Below, one piece after another: positions 8,583 to 17,688 of a stretch of DNA of 59,777 bases (position 1 is its first letter; every line of letters starts with the position of its first letter). Location of the stretch: NCBI GenBank assembly GCA_002698575.1, contig NZZG01000105.1, positions 1 to 59,777 on the forward strand, in the 5' to 3' direction. The notes beneath the pieces are model-generated. The model ran no database searches. It saw only the letters and a program-made list of their open reading frames with translations, and had not been told where the DNA came from. Source of the DNA: Pimelobacter sp. Its GTDB lineage: Bacteria; Actinomycetota; Actinomycetes; Propionibacteriales; Nocardioidaceae. A program made the translations under genes and the position numbers.

Positions 8583-9986
8583 ATGGGGAAGAACAACAAG
8601 GCCCGCAGGGCCGCGAAGGCCAAGGCACGCAAGGCAGGTCAGCGTGGTGGGCGTGCGGGTGAGTCGTCAGGCGGCTACGACGACTCGTTCGGTACCCCCT
8701 TCCGTAACCCCTTCGGTGATCCGTCCGCCAATCCCTTCGGGGATCCCACGGGCGGCAGGGATCGGCCGTTCGAGCCGCCGCGTCGCTCCGTGCCCGAGAT
8801 GCGGTGGGAGGCGATGGAGGCGGCCGCCCGACGCAAGGACGACTTCGAGCTGGAGAAGCTCGCGGAGCGGATGATGCGCGATGACCCGGTCGCCGGGCCG
8901 CGGTTCGCCGAGCAGCTGCTGATGTCGTACGTCGACCAGCTCTGGCGCCACGGGTGGCAGCCCGCCGAGGTCGTCCGCCAGGTGCGACGCAAGGCCACGA
9001 AGGCAGCCGCACAGGTCGTGGAGCTGGCGATCCACGCCGACCACGCGCGGCGCAGCGGCCAGGCGATCGACTCCCGGTGGTCCGACCAGCTCGCCGAGCT
9101 CGGAGGCCGCCGGATCCCCACCCGCGACGGCTGGCTGATGCTGTGGATCACCCAGCAGGGCCATGACGAGGCATGGGCGGCCATCCAGGTGGCCAAGGCG
9201 CTCGCGGCCATCGGCTACCTGCCGGTCGTCGACACCCTCATCCCGCCGCCGGGTCGGCAGGGCCGCTCGGTGCGTGGCCTGCCGAGCGACACCGGCGCCG
9301 AGGACCCGATCCTGCGTCGGGTGCGCAAGCTGCTCGCCAAGGCCGAGTCGACGTCGTACGACGACGAGGCCGACAGCCTGACCGCCAAGGCGCAGGAGCT
9401 GATGACCAAGCACGCCATCGACCAGGCCCTGCTCGACCAGGACCGGCGACGCGACGACGTGCCGGGCACGATCCGGGTGCCCATCGACGCGCCGTACGCC
9501 GACGCCAAGTCGCTCCTGCTGCAGCTGGTGGCCTCCGGACACCGCTGCCGCTCCATCTACCTGGACGGTCTCGGGCTCAGCTCGGTGGTCGGGTACGCCG
9601 GCGACCTGCGCGCGGTCGAGCTGATCTTCACCTCGCTCCTCGTCCAGGCTCAGCACGCCCTCGCCGCGGCAGGGGGTGGGGCCCACGCACGCACCCGGCG
9701 GGCGTCGTACCGCTCGGCGTTCTACCTCGCTTACGCCCACCGCATCGGCGAACGACTGCGCAGCGTCACCGACGAGGTGCTCGCCGAGGCCGGTGATGGT
9801 GCGCACCTGCCCGTCCTGAGGGCGCGCGAGGACGCGGTCCAGGAGGCCTTCGAGCAGTGGTACGGCGAGTCGGTCACCAGCAGCGCGGTGCGCGGCGGCT
9901 ACGACTCCCGCGGCCACGCTCACGGACGACAGGCGGCCGATGCCGCGCGCTTCGGCTCACAGGCGATCGAGGAGCCGGGGGCGTAG
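8583..9986 (+). CDS. DUF2786 domain-containing protein
   Basis: A protein of 467 aa. The N-terminus (MGKNNKARRAAKAKARKAGQ) is strongly basic and probably binds nucleic acid. It is followed by a proline/glycine linker with short repeats of the type NPFGDP. At about 240-275 the segment DPILRRVRKLLAKAEST, then DEADSLTAKAQELM, is the DUF2786 signature. The C-terminal half is alpha/beta and ends in a Gly-rich tail. DUF2786 has no established biochemical role; phage and plasmid homologues exist. The start ATG 8583 lies directly after a GTGAG sequence. The gene is monocistronic and followed by decayed genes. Confidence 0.85.
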   Translation: MGKNNKARRAAKAKARKAGQRGGRAGESSGGYDDSFGTPFRNPFGDPSANPFGDPTGGRDRPFEPPRRSVPEMRWEAMEAAARRKDDFELEKLAERMMRDDPVAGPRFAEQLLMSYVDQLWRHGWQPAEVVRQVRRKATKAAAQVVELAIHADHARRSGQAIDSRWSDQLAELGGRRIPTRDGWLMLWITQQGHDEAWAAIQVAKALAAIGYLPVVDTLIPPPGRQGRSVRGLPSDTGAEDPILRRVRKLLAKAESTSYDDEADSLTAKAQELMTKHAIDQALLDQDRRRDDVPGTIRVPIDAPYADAKSLLLQLVASGHRCRSIYLDGLGLSSVVGYAGDLRAVELIFTSLLVQAQHALAAAGGGAHARTRRASYRSAFYLAYAHRIGERLRSVTDEVLAEAGDGAHLPVLRAREDAVQEAFEQWYGESVTSSAVRGGYDSRGHAHGRQAADAARFGSQAIEEPGA

Positions 9987-10085
9987 CGCCCTGGTCGCCT
10001 GGTCGCCGACGTGATCTGAGCGTGGTTGTCCACAGATTGCCAAGACCCCCTGGCGACGACCGTCAGCTCGGCGCAGGCTCGAGTC

Positions 10086-10560
10086 ATGTCTCGGTCACCT
10101 CATTCGAACCCATCCCATCCCTTCCGTTCCGTCGCCAGCCAGATGACCTTCGACCACGAGGTTGCGGTGGAACAAGCATGCGCCGCTGAGCTGCGCGGCG
10201 ACTGGCGAGTGGCCTTCGACCACCACCGCTCGGTGCCGATGTTCCCCCAGTCCCACCATGGGGCGATGCTGCGGGTCCTCGCCGATCTCGGCGAGGATGC
10301 CCCCCTGGATGGTGACGCGCTTCCTCACCGTGCTGGCCCACCGGTTGGAGCTCTACGGGCAGCCGCTGCGACCGGGGCGGGTGCTGCAGCACGTCGTGCC
10401 CCTGCTCTACCCGCACGGCATCCCCTTCGATGCCATGGACTGTGATCAACCGGAGCAGGTCGGCGCGATGATCTACGCCTGCGACTGGGTGGTGCGTCAG
10501 ACCGACGTCTACGACCTCGGAGGCTTCGACGAGCTGCTCGACCTCGGCTTCACCAGTCGC
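10086..10560 (+). pseudogene. Frameshifted and truncated hypothetical gene
   Basis: Two frames read in succession as one protein. The first gives MTFDHEVAVEQACAAELRG and GAMLRVLADLGEDAP. After a shift within the C-rich run near 10300-10312 it continues WMVTRFLTVLAHRLELYG, VLQHVVPLLYPHGIPFDA and EQVGAMIYACDWVV. The end, near FDELLDLGFTS, is cut where antitoxin-like sequence begins. I recall similar uncharacterised proteins in related actinobacteria that are longer at the C-terminus, so this is a dead copy with one frameshift and a lost 3' half. Confidence 0.65.
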
Positions 10561-10561
10561 T

Positions 10562-10628
10562 CCGGGACCCGTTCGACTGCCCGCATCGCCTGGGCCAGCC
10601 CGATGACCTGGGCGATCCGTGGGCGTGA
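10562..10628 (+). pseudogene. Tail of a type II antitoxin (remnant)
   Basis: About 20 codons ending at TGA 10628 read DPFDCPHRLGQPDDLGDPWA. They overlap the start of the following PIN-domain toxin frame by GTGA, the usual arrangement of antitoxin-toxin pairs. The DNA-binding N-terminal part is missing, replaced by the preceding unrelated gene fragment. Assignment rests on context. Confidence 0.45.
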
Positions 10629-11021
10629 CGCGGGGTCTGCTCGACACCAGCGTCTTGATCGCCGCCGAATCCGGTCGCGCTCTCGGGCTGGGCCAGATGC
10701 CCGCGGAGTCACGGATCTGCGTCATCATTCTGGGCTGAGCTCGAGGCGGGGGTGCTCTCAGTGGGTGACACCTCGACTCGGCAGCGTCGCCTGACCACCC
10801 TCCACACGGCTATGACCCTGGCGCCGCTCGCTGTGACCGCTGAGGTGGCGTCATGCTGAGCCGGTCTGCGTGCCCATCTCATCCACGCGGGCCGCGCGGT
10901 ACCCGCCAACGACCTGTGGATCGCCGCCACCGCCGTGGCACACGACCTACCGGTCGTGACTCAGGACAGCGACTTCGACGTGCTCGCCGAGCTCGGCCTG
11001 CTGGAGGTCATCAGGGGGTGA
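10625..11021 (+). pseudogene. VapC-type PIN-domain toxin, inactivated
   Basis: From GTG 10625 the frame begins VTRGLLDTSVLIAAESGR, the PIN-domain start whose first Asp belongs to the metal-binding acid cluster. After about 40 codons a shift near 10725 is needed to continue WAELEAGVLSVGD and LAPLAVTAEVA. There an in-frame TGA near 10857 interrupts. The same frame then resumes with PANDLWIAATAVAHDLPVVTQDSDF and ends LLEVIRG. All parts of a VapC RNase are present, but one frameshift plus one nonsense codon make it inactive. Its 3' end overlaps the end of jetD by 11 bp. Confidence 0.8.
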
Positions 11022-12171
11022 TCGGTGGGACGCCGCCCGGCCAGCGTCGCATCGCCCACTCCCAGTCGATCCGCTCCTGCTCGAGCCGCAGCCGTTCGCC
11101 GTGACGGTCGGTGACCAGCTCGCCGTACAACGCCTGCTCCGCCCTGGTGAGGCGGCTCAGCGCGGCGGTGGTCGGTGTCGGCTCCTGCCCCCACCGTCCC
11201 CGGTGCTCGTGCAGGGTCTCGGCGTCCATCAGGAACGACTCGGTCTGTGGCAGCCAGGCGCGCAGCTGGTCGAGGATCGCGAAGCCGTGCGTGTCGAGAT
11301 CGCCCCAGTAGTGGACCGGGGCGTCGCGCAGCCAGGGCAGCGAACCAGCGTGGTTGACCCGGAATCCCTCGCCCCAGATGACCACACCCTCGCGCGGGAC
11401 CGGCACGGTGAGGAAGGTGATCTCGTTCTCCACGATGACCGCGCGCTGTACCGAGATGGGCATCGCGGACAGCTGGTCGACCCGGAGGGTGGCCTCGCTG
11501 AGCGAGGCGGGCAGCCCGGCGAACTCCTCGTCGAATCGGAGGCGCACCCGGGCCGGCCGCTCCCGCAGCCCGAGGGCCGCGACGAAGCCGCTGGCTGCGA
11601 CCGGGACGTCGAGGAGGGCAGCGAGCACGGCGCGGTGCCTCTCGACGAACTTCGTGTCGACGCCCGGTGCCGTGATCTCCCGCATCGAACGTCCCCGGCC
11701 GCGGTGCTCCTCCAGCCACTCGCGGGCCGCCAGCACCCTCGGCCAGTCCTCCCCGACGCCGAGTGCGGCGTGGGGCCGGGCCAGCACCCAGGCACGCGCG
11801 GTCACGGTATCGGCGGTGAGCCCGAGGATCTGGTCGTACGACGCCACCTCGGCCTCGACGCCGAGCAGTCGCCAGGCCTGGGCGTAGGACGTGACCACTG
11901 CCCGCGCGGGGATCTCGTTGCGACCACCGGCTCGACCTCCGATCGCCTTGTGGATCACGTCGTAGCCGCCGGACGCACCACGCTCCAGTCGCGTCGCCCA
12001 CGCCTGGACCCGGCCCAGGTCGGCACCGATCTCACCAGCCTTCGGGCCCCGCAGCGGCACCTCGATCGGCTCGAAGTCCGCACCGCGCCCGTAAGACCCG
12101 AGCAGCTCGCCCGACGTCCAACGACGGCGCACCTTCGCGGCGACGTCGGTCGGCTCCGACCACTCAGCCAT
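11011..12171 (-). CDS. jetD: Wadjet nuclease subunit JetD (DUF3322/DUF2220)
   Basis: A protein of 386 aa with an N-terminal DUF3322 region and a C-terminal TOPRIM-like DUF2220 region. The metal-binding residues expected of the nuclease are visible: the Glu pair in VENE (about 247-250) and the two Asp of WGDLDTHG (about 289-296). In type I Wadjet, JetD cuts circular plasmid DNA after the JetABC SMC-like motor has extruded a loop. The ATG overlaps the end of jetC by 8 bp, indicating translational coupling in the jetABCD operon. The residues needed for catalysis appear intact. Confidence 0.93.
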   Translation of the reverse strand: MAEWSEPTDVAAKVRRRWTSGELLGSYGRGADFEPIEVPLRGPKAGEIGADLGRVQAWATRLERGASGGYDVIHKAIGGRAGGRNEIPARAVVTSYAQAWRLLGVEAEVASYDQILGLTADTVTARAWVLARPHAALGVGEDWPRVLAAREWLEEHRGRGRSMREITAPGVDTKFVERHRAVLAALLDVPVAASGFVAALGLRERPARVRLRFDEEFAGLPASLSEATLRVDQLSAMPISVQRAVIVENEITFLTVPVPREGVVIWGEGFRVNHAGSLPWLRDAPVHYWGDLDTHGFAILDQLRAWLPQTESFLMDAETLHEHRGRWGQEPTPTTAALSRLTRAEQALYGELVTDRHGERLRLEQERIDWEWAMRRWPGGVPPITP

Positions 12172-15100
12172 GACCGCGTCGCTCGCGATACTCCTCGATG
12201 GTCAGTGTCTGGACCCGCGAGTCGACGCCGTCGCGGTTGTCGACGAAGCCGATCGCGCGGACGTAGGGCTCGATGACGTGCACCTTCTGCAGCGGCGTCA
12301 CGATGAGCAGCTGCAGGCCGAGGCGCTCGAAGAGGGAGAGCGCGTAGCGCGTCGAGACGTCGGAGCCGCGTCCGAAGGCCTCGTCGATCACCGCGAACCG
12401 GAAGTCACGCGAGCTCGTCGTCCCCCACTCCAGACCGAACTGGTAGGCCAGCGAGGCCGCGAGGATCGTGTAGGCGAGCTTCTCCTTCTGTCCGCCGGAC
12501 TTGCCGTCGGAGTCGCGGTAGTGCTCCCACTCGGTCTCGGTGGCCTTGTCGATCTCGGCGGCCGAGAACGTGTGCCAGTTGCGTACGTCGGTCACCCGTC
12601 GGGTCCACGTCTTGTCGGCCTCGGCGTGCCCGTCGCGTCCGCGCAAGCGCTCGATGATCCGCTTGACCTCGAGGAAGCGCTCCTCGGAGTAGCGGTCGTC
12701 CCCGCCGATGGTGCCGCTCGTGACCGCCGACAGGTCGGCTCGGAAGTCGCGCACGTCGGCGTTGATCGTCGGCTCGATGAGCAGCTTGATGTAGCGACCG
12801 GGGGAGTAGTCGATCGCACCCAGCGACTCGTTGATCCGGGCGACGCGCTCGCGGATGTCGTCGGACTGTCGACGCAGCCAGTGGTCGAAGCGGGCCAGCT
12901 CGCGGATCGCGTTGGTGTTGAGCTGCTCCTTGAACTCCTTCTCGAAGCGCGGAAGGTCGTCGCGACGCAGGCGATCGCGAAAGGTGTAGTACTCCCCGGC
13001 AGCCTGGATCGAGGCGTCCATCTCGGTGGTGACCGCCGGCCACTGTGCCTTGATCGCTGTCATCTGGGCGGTGGCGGTGGTTGCCAGGGCGTTCATCTGC
13101 TGCTGCAGCCGCTCCATGGCGCGGTGCAGGGTGTCGGCGAGGCTGCCGGCGGCGCTGTCGCAGGCCTCGGCGTCGGTGACCGGCTCGGGCAGGCGCAGCT
13201 CGATGTCGGCGTACTGTTCGCGAGCCAGCTCCAGCAGGTCCTCAGGGGTGGCGGCCAGCTGCTCGGTCGCGGTGGAGCGGCTGCGCGTGCAGCGCTGGAG
13301 ATCGTTGGTCAGGCCGCCGACGGCCTCGTCCACGGACGAGCGGCGGGATTCGAGCTCGGCGATGCGGGTCTCGACGCGATCCAGCGCACGGTCGAGCTCG
13401 GCGAGCCGCGAGGAGCCCGCGAGCAACCGGGCGCGCTCCTCGGCTGCCTCGCGCGCCTGCTCGGTGGGCGTGGCCGTGTCGAGCTCTGCCCAGGAGGCGA
13501 CGTCCAGGAGCCGGCCGAGCGACTGGGTCACCGCGAGGGCGGCCTCGCGGCGCTCGGTGATCGTGGCCACGTCCTCCTCGACGCGGGACAGCTCGTGGTG
13601 GAGCTCGGCTCGAGCCGAGGTGAGTGCCTCGAGCTTGCGCTGGTTGGAGCGTCCCAGGATCCACTGGCGGGGGTCGTCGACGCGCGAGCGGTCGTCCTTC
13701 TCGTGCCGGTCGCCCGAGCGGATCTGACCCTCGACGGTCACCGCCCGGTGCTCGGTCTGGAGCTCGGCGACCGTGGCGACGCACGTGTGGTCGGCCCGAC
13801 GGTTGAGCTCGGCGGTGAGGAACGAGGCGAAGTCGCCCTCGGCGACCTCGAGGGTGTCGAGCAGGCGCAGGCGGCCGTCAGCGGCCGGCTCGGGCTGTAG
13901 TCGCAAGCTGCGCTCCGGCACCCGGAGGTAGACCAGCTTGGCGCCGAGGTGCTGGTCGTTGACCCAGCGCGCGGCCGCCGCATAGTGCCGTTGCGGCACG
14001 AGCAAGGAGAGCCCCAACCCGCGCAGCACGCGCTCGGCGGCACCACGCCAGGCCCCGTGCGTCGCGGCGACCTCGATCAGCTCGCCGGCGAAGGGGAGCT
14101 CGTCGGCCGCGACCTGGAGGTCGGTCGCGAGCCTGTCGCGCAGCGCCACCGCTGTGCTGGGCAGGTTACTCGGCCGCTGGGAGAGGCTGGTGAGCTCGAC
14201 GTCGATCTCGCCGATCGACTCGTTCAGCTTGGCGCGGGTCGTCATCGCGGTGGCGAACTCGTGGTCGAGGTCGCGCCGACGCGGTTCGGCCTCCGCGTAG
14301 GCCGCGATCGCCTCCTCGCGGCGGCGAGCGAACGACGAAGCGTCGACGACCGGCTCCAGGCCCGCCTGCGCGAGCAGCTCCGCGTGTCGCCGGTAGCGTG
14401 TGGTGCGCTCGGCCACGACGGCCTCGAGTTCCTTGATCTCCCGCTCCAGCTGGGCCACGCGGTCGCCGCCGGCCGCCGCGCGCTCGCCGATGAGTCGGCT
14501 CTGCTCGCCGCGGGCGGAGGACAGGTCGGCCACGATCGCGTCGAGGTCGGTGCGGCGCGCCTGCAGCTCGGTCTCGAGCTGGTCGAGCTGCGTGGTGAGC
14601 AGGGAGATCCGCAGCTCGGTGAAGTAGAGGCCGACGCCGTCGCGCTGTCGCTGGGTCGTCGCCCGCTCGGCCGCCAGGGCGGCGTGCTTGTCGCAGTTGA
14701 CCAGCAACGGGTCCAGGGCGGCGAGCTGGTCGCGCGCACGTCGTACCGCCTCGTGGGCGCGGGTGAGGTCGTCGAAGTGGGTGACGATGGTGGCGACCTG
14801 CGCAGTGGCGTCGGCCGGTTCGAGCATGTGGGTGCGGACGAAGTCGTTGAGGTTGCCCACCGACTTCATCGACACCGTCTGGTGGAACAGCTCCATTGCC
14901 TGGTCCGAACGGATGCCGAGGAGGCGTCGTACGTGGCGACCGTAGGCAGGGAAGTCCTTCTCCAGCACGGCGCCGCCGTCGCGCAACCGACGGCGCAGAT
15001 CGTTGAGGTTGGTGCCGAACCCGGCGAAGTCGCCCTCGATGCTGAGCTCGCGCTCGGCCGTGACGTAGAACCGGTCCGGCTGCCCGGTGCGGTCGCGCTG

Positions 15101-15544
15101 GGTGAAGACCTGGGCGAGCGTGATCGACTCGACGGAACCGTCAGCGCCGTGGGGGCCGGCATTGGTGAAGACCCCCAGCACGACGGAGTACGACGTGTGG
15201 TCACGCAGGCCGATCGGGCGCGAGGTCCCGGACTCCTCGATCCGCTCGGACTTGTGGTGACCGAGCACGTAGCTGCGCAGCGTGCGCTCCTTGCCCTCGG
15301 AGCCGGCCGCCTTGTTGTAGGAGATCTTCTGGTGAGGCAGGAGCAGCGTCGTGACCGCGTCGACGAGGGTCGACTTGCCGCTGCCGATGTCACCGGTGAG
15401 CAGGGTGTTGGTGCCGTCCAGACGCAGCGACCAGACGCGCTTGTCGAAGGTGCCCCAGTTGAGCACCTCGAGGCGGTGCAGCCGCCACCCGGGGCGAGCC
15501 GATCCGGAGTCGAGCTCGACCGTGGAGAAGAGCCCGTCACTCAT
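12164..15544 (-). CDS. jetC: Wadjet SMC-like ATPase JetC
   Basis: A protein of 1126 aa with the layout of an SMC/MukB-like protein. The N-terminal ATPase half has Walker A GDIGSGKSTLVDA at about 51-63. Two long charged coiled-coil arms flank a central hinge-like domain. The C-terminal half has the signature-like SGGQKEKLAYTILAASLA and Walker B FRFAVIDEAFGRGSD. Together with JetA (kleisin-like) and JetB it forms the DNA loop-extruding motor of Wadjet. It overlaps jetB by 4 bp (ATGA) and jetD by 8 bp. No disrupted motif was seen. Confidence 0.95.
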   Translation of the reverse strand: MSDGLFSTVELDSGSARPGWRLHRLEVLNWGTFDKRVWSLRLDGTNTLLTGDIGSGKSTLVDAVTTLLLPHQKISYNKAAGSEGKERTLRSYVLGHHKSERIEESGTSRPIGLRDHTSYSVVLGVFTNAGPHGADGSVESITLAQVFTQRDRTGQPDRFYVTAERELSIEGDFAGFGTNLNDLRRRLRDGGAVLEKDFPAYGRHVRRLLGIRSDQAMELFHQTVSMKSVGNLNDFVRTHMLEPADATAQVATIVTHFDDLTRAHEAVRRARDQLAALDPLLVNCDKHAALAAERATTQRQRDGVGLYFTELRISLLTTQLDQLETELQARRTDLDAIVADLSSARGEQSRLIGERAAAGGDRVAQLEREIKELEAVVAERTTRYRRHAELLAQAGLEPVVDASSFARRREEAIAAYAEAEPRRRDLDHEFATAMTTRAKLNESIGEIDVELTSLSQRPSNLPSTAVALRDRLATDLQVAADELPFAGELIEVAATHGAWRGAAERVLRGLGLSLLVPQRHYAAAARWVNDQHLGAKLVYLRVPERSLRLQPEPAADGRLRLLDTLEVAEGDFASFLTAELNRRADHTCVATVAELQTEHRAVTVEGQIRSGDRHEKDDRSRVDDPRQWILGRSNQRKLEALTSARAELHHELSRVEEDVATITERREAALAVTQSLGRLLDVASWAELDTATPTEQAREAAEERARLLAGSSRLAELDRALDRVETRIAELESRRSSVDEAVGGLTNDLQRCTRSRSTATEQLAATPEDLLELAREQYADIELRLPEPVTDAEACDSAAGSLADTLHRAMERLQQQMNALATTATAQMTAIKAQWPAVTTEMDASIQAAGEYYTFRDRLRRDDLPRFEKEFKEQLNTNAIRELARFDHWLRRQSDDIRERVARINESLGAIDYSPGRYIKLLIEPTINADVRDFRADLSAVTSGTIGGDDRYSEERFLEVKRIIERLRGRDGHAEADKTWTRRVTDVRNWHTFSAAEIDKATETEWEHYRDSDGKSGGQKEKLAYTILAASLAYQFGLEWGTTSSRDFRFAVIDEAFGRGSDVSTRYALSLFERLGLQLLIVTPLQKVHVIEPYVRAIGFVDNRDGVDSRVQTLTIEEYRERRGHG

Positions 15545-16125
15545 GGCTGTCCTCCCGAGGACCCGTCCAGGCGGTAGTCATCGAGTTTGGCGGCGAAATC
15601 GGCCAACGTCTGCGCGTCGACGTAGGCCTTGAGGATCCGACGTACCTCGAAGGTGTCCCGCTGTCCGCGCAGCGCACGCAGGAAGCCGAGGTCGACGACC
15701 TTCTTGATGGTGGCGTCGACCTGGTCCAGCTGGCGGGCCTCGTTGGAGGTGTCGGCGAGGAAGAGGGCGAGCATCTCGCCGATCTGCTCGCGGGTGAGGA
15801 TCAGGCGCGGCTCGTTGCTCGTGGACTCCCACTCGACCATCCGTTTGCGCAGCAGCACCAGCAGCAGGCTCACGGGGTAGGACAGGCTGCGTCGGTTGAC
15901 CAGGCGGGGCAGCTCGTCGGCGTCGTCGACCTGGGCTCGCAGGTAGGCGTAGCCCTCGTTGTCGTCGACCACGACGTCCACGCCGATCGTCGCGAAGTGG
16001 TCGCGCACCGGGGCTCCGTGGCGCTGGAGGGTGGCCCAGACGACCTCGTGCGTCTCGCGGTAGACGACCCCGCGCATCAGCGTGATCGCCGCGGTCGAGA
16101 CGGCTACCTCGGTCTCGCTCCTCAT
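15541..16125 (-). CDS. jetB: Wadjet subunit JetB (DUF4194)
   Basis: A protein of 194 aa matching DUF4194, the MukE-like winged-helix subunit that bridges JetA and JetC. Visible features include RGVVYRETHEVVW, SLSYPVSLLLVLLRKRMVEWE and the segment EEARQLDQV-like in SNEARQLDQVDATIKKVVDLGFL. Start ATG 16125 has a strong ribosome site (GAGGGAGG) in the 13-bp gap after jetA. The 3' end overlaps the start of jetC by ATGA. Confidence 0.93.
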   Translation of the reverse strand: MRSETEVAVSTAAITLMRGVVYRETHEVVWATLQRHGAPVRDHFATIGVDVVVDDNEGYAYLRAQVDDADELPRLVNRRSLSYPVSLLLVLLRKRMVEWESTSNEPRLILTREQIGEMLALFLADTSNEARQLDQVDATIKKVVDLGFLRALRGQRDTFEVRRILKAYVDAQTLADFAAKLDDYRLDGSSGGQP

Positions 16126-16138
16126 CGACGCACCTCCC

Positions 16139-17563
16139 TCATGACCTGCTCACCGTCGCCTGCGGCATCGAGACCGTACGCCGCCCGCGCTCGTCGTCGA
16201 TGCTCACCTCGACCCGCAGGGTCTCGTCGAGCTCGACGCTCAAGTCGTCGTCGGTGAGCGCCAGGTAGCCCACCAGCTCGGCCACCCCGTCACGGAGCGG
16301 GTAGAGCTCGAGGACGTCGGCGAGCAACGCGGAGCTGCGTGGGGGCACGACGGTGCGCAGCTGGGTGGCGAGTCGCACGTGGTCGACGACCGTCTGGTCG
16401 AACAGTGCCGTCGTGTCCAGCTCCTCGATGCCCGCCGAGACGCTGGAGTCGACCTCGCTGACGGGCTTGACGTCGTACAGCGGACGCTCGAACGGCAGGC
16501 TGATGGCCAGCTGGGCCTCGTCGACCTCCAGCCCGAGGCTCGGGGGCGCGAGTCGCAGCTCGATGGCCGCGCCCTCGATCTCGCGGACCAGGTCGAGGAC
16601 GCGGCGGTTCTCCACCCAGACCTGGTCGTCGAGGAAACGGCGGAACTGCTCCGAAAGGCGCCGCACGGTGGTCTGCGTGCGTTCGGCGGCATCGGACCAG
16701 TCGTGGTGGACGCGACGCATCCGCGGGTCGGCGTCGAGCTCGTCGAGCTCCTGGACGCGCGCGAGCAGATCGGTCAGCTCGTCCTGCCGGTCGTGGGAGA
16801 GCAGGAAGTCGTAGAAGGCTCGGAAGCTCGCGCCCTGGTCGGAGGAGGCGATGTCGGCGCGATCGGTCACCAGCGTCTCGAGCAGCTCGCCCTTGGCTCC
16901 CTCCCAGGTGGCGATCCGCTCGCGGGCGCCGCGATCCAGCGCGCGGAAGTTCTCCTCGACCTCGCGGAAGTCGGCCAACAGCTCGCGAGCCGTGCTGCTG
17001 AAGAACTGGTAGCGCTCACGCAACGCGGCGCCACCCATCACCTCGAACTCGCCGGCCGTCACTGCGGCGATCTCGGCCTCCACCTCGGCGCGACGCTGAT
17101 GCAGCAGCGCCAGGCGCGCCTCCTGGTCGTCGTCGGCGCCGTGCACCATCTGGCGCAGCAGCTCCACCAGCGTGTGCAGTCGTGACTCGGTGCCGACGCT
17201 GGGTCGAGTCTTCAGGCTCGTGACCCAGGCATAGGCCTTCTCGAAGGCGGGCGTGGCGTCGTAGTGGACGTCGTCGAGCCCCGGGGGATAGAAGCGTCGC
17301 AACCAGCCGGACTCGGGCGCCGACCAGTCGTCGAGGTAGCCGATCGGGTCGCCGACCCACTGCTCGGCCTGTGCGCGGCCGGCGTTGGCGACGTACAGGA
17401 AGTCGTCGAGGCGCCCGGCGAGCTCGCTCTGTGCTTGGGCGCCGCCGTTGGTCTCGACGAAGGTCTCACCCAGGAAGCCCAACACCAGGGGGGCGTTGCG
17501 CGCTCGCAGCAGCTTCCACGCAGGGCTGCGCTCCGCGAGCAGCCGGATCTCGTCGAGGTGCAC
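16139..17563 (-). CDS. jetA: Wadjet kleisin-like subunit JetA (DUF3375)
   Basis: A protein of 474 aa matching DUF3375, the MukF-like kleisin subunit that defines type I Wadjet. It starts with SPAWKLLRARNAPLVLGFLG, has helical segments and the acidic linker expected of a kleisin, and ends in a winged-helix-like region (LELYPLRDGVAELVGYLAL). It is the first gene of jetABCD. The GTG start at 17563 lies 6 nt after the hexamer TAGGGT on the minus strand, indicating a leaderless transcript. The adjacent BASS transporter is divergent. Confidence 0.93.
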   Translation of the reverse strand: MHLDEIRLLAERSPAWKLLRARNAPLVLGFLGETFVETNGGAQAQSELAGRLDDFLYVANAGRAQAEQWVGDPIGYLDDWSAPESGWLRRFYPPGLDDVHYDATPAFEKAYAWVTSLKTRPSVGTESRLHTLVELLRQMVHGADDDQEARLALLHQRRAEVEAEIAAVTAGEFEVMGGAALRERYQFFSSTARELLADFREVEENFRALDRGARERIATWEGAKGELLETLVTDRADIASSDQGASFRAFYDFLLSHDRQDELTDLLARVQELDELDADPRMRRVHHDWSDAAERTQTTVRRLSEQFRRFLDDQVWVENRRVLDLVREIEGAAIELRLAPPSLGLEVDEAQLAISLPFERPLYDVKPVSEVDSSVSAGIEELDTTALFDQTVVDHVRLATQLRTVVPPRSSALLADVLELYPLRDGVAELVGYLALTDDDLSVELDETLRVEVSIDDERGRRTVSMPQATVSRS

Positions 17564-17569
17564 GGGGCG

Positions 17570-17575
17570 ACCCTA
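17570..17575 (-). promoter_or_regulatory. -10 element of the jetABCD operon, leaderless
   Basis: TAGGGT on the minus strand ends 6 nt before GTG 17563. The TANNNT-N6/7-start spacing places transcription start at the start codon. No good -35 is visible. A single promoter would serve the four overlapping genes. Confidence 0.55.
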
Positions 17576-17688
17576 GTAGCGGCCGCCGACGACCGGGGCC
17601 CAGGCCGACGACGCGGAGCCGGACGAGAGTGCCCGTGACGACCGTCACTCTCTGGTTGACTGCACTCCACACCCTGGGAGGGACGAGC

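Noticed and set aside
12170..13900. Long open frames antisense to jetC, also 13949-15577
   Set aside because: Shadows of the third-position GC bias of jetC; no recognisable protein family.
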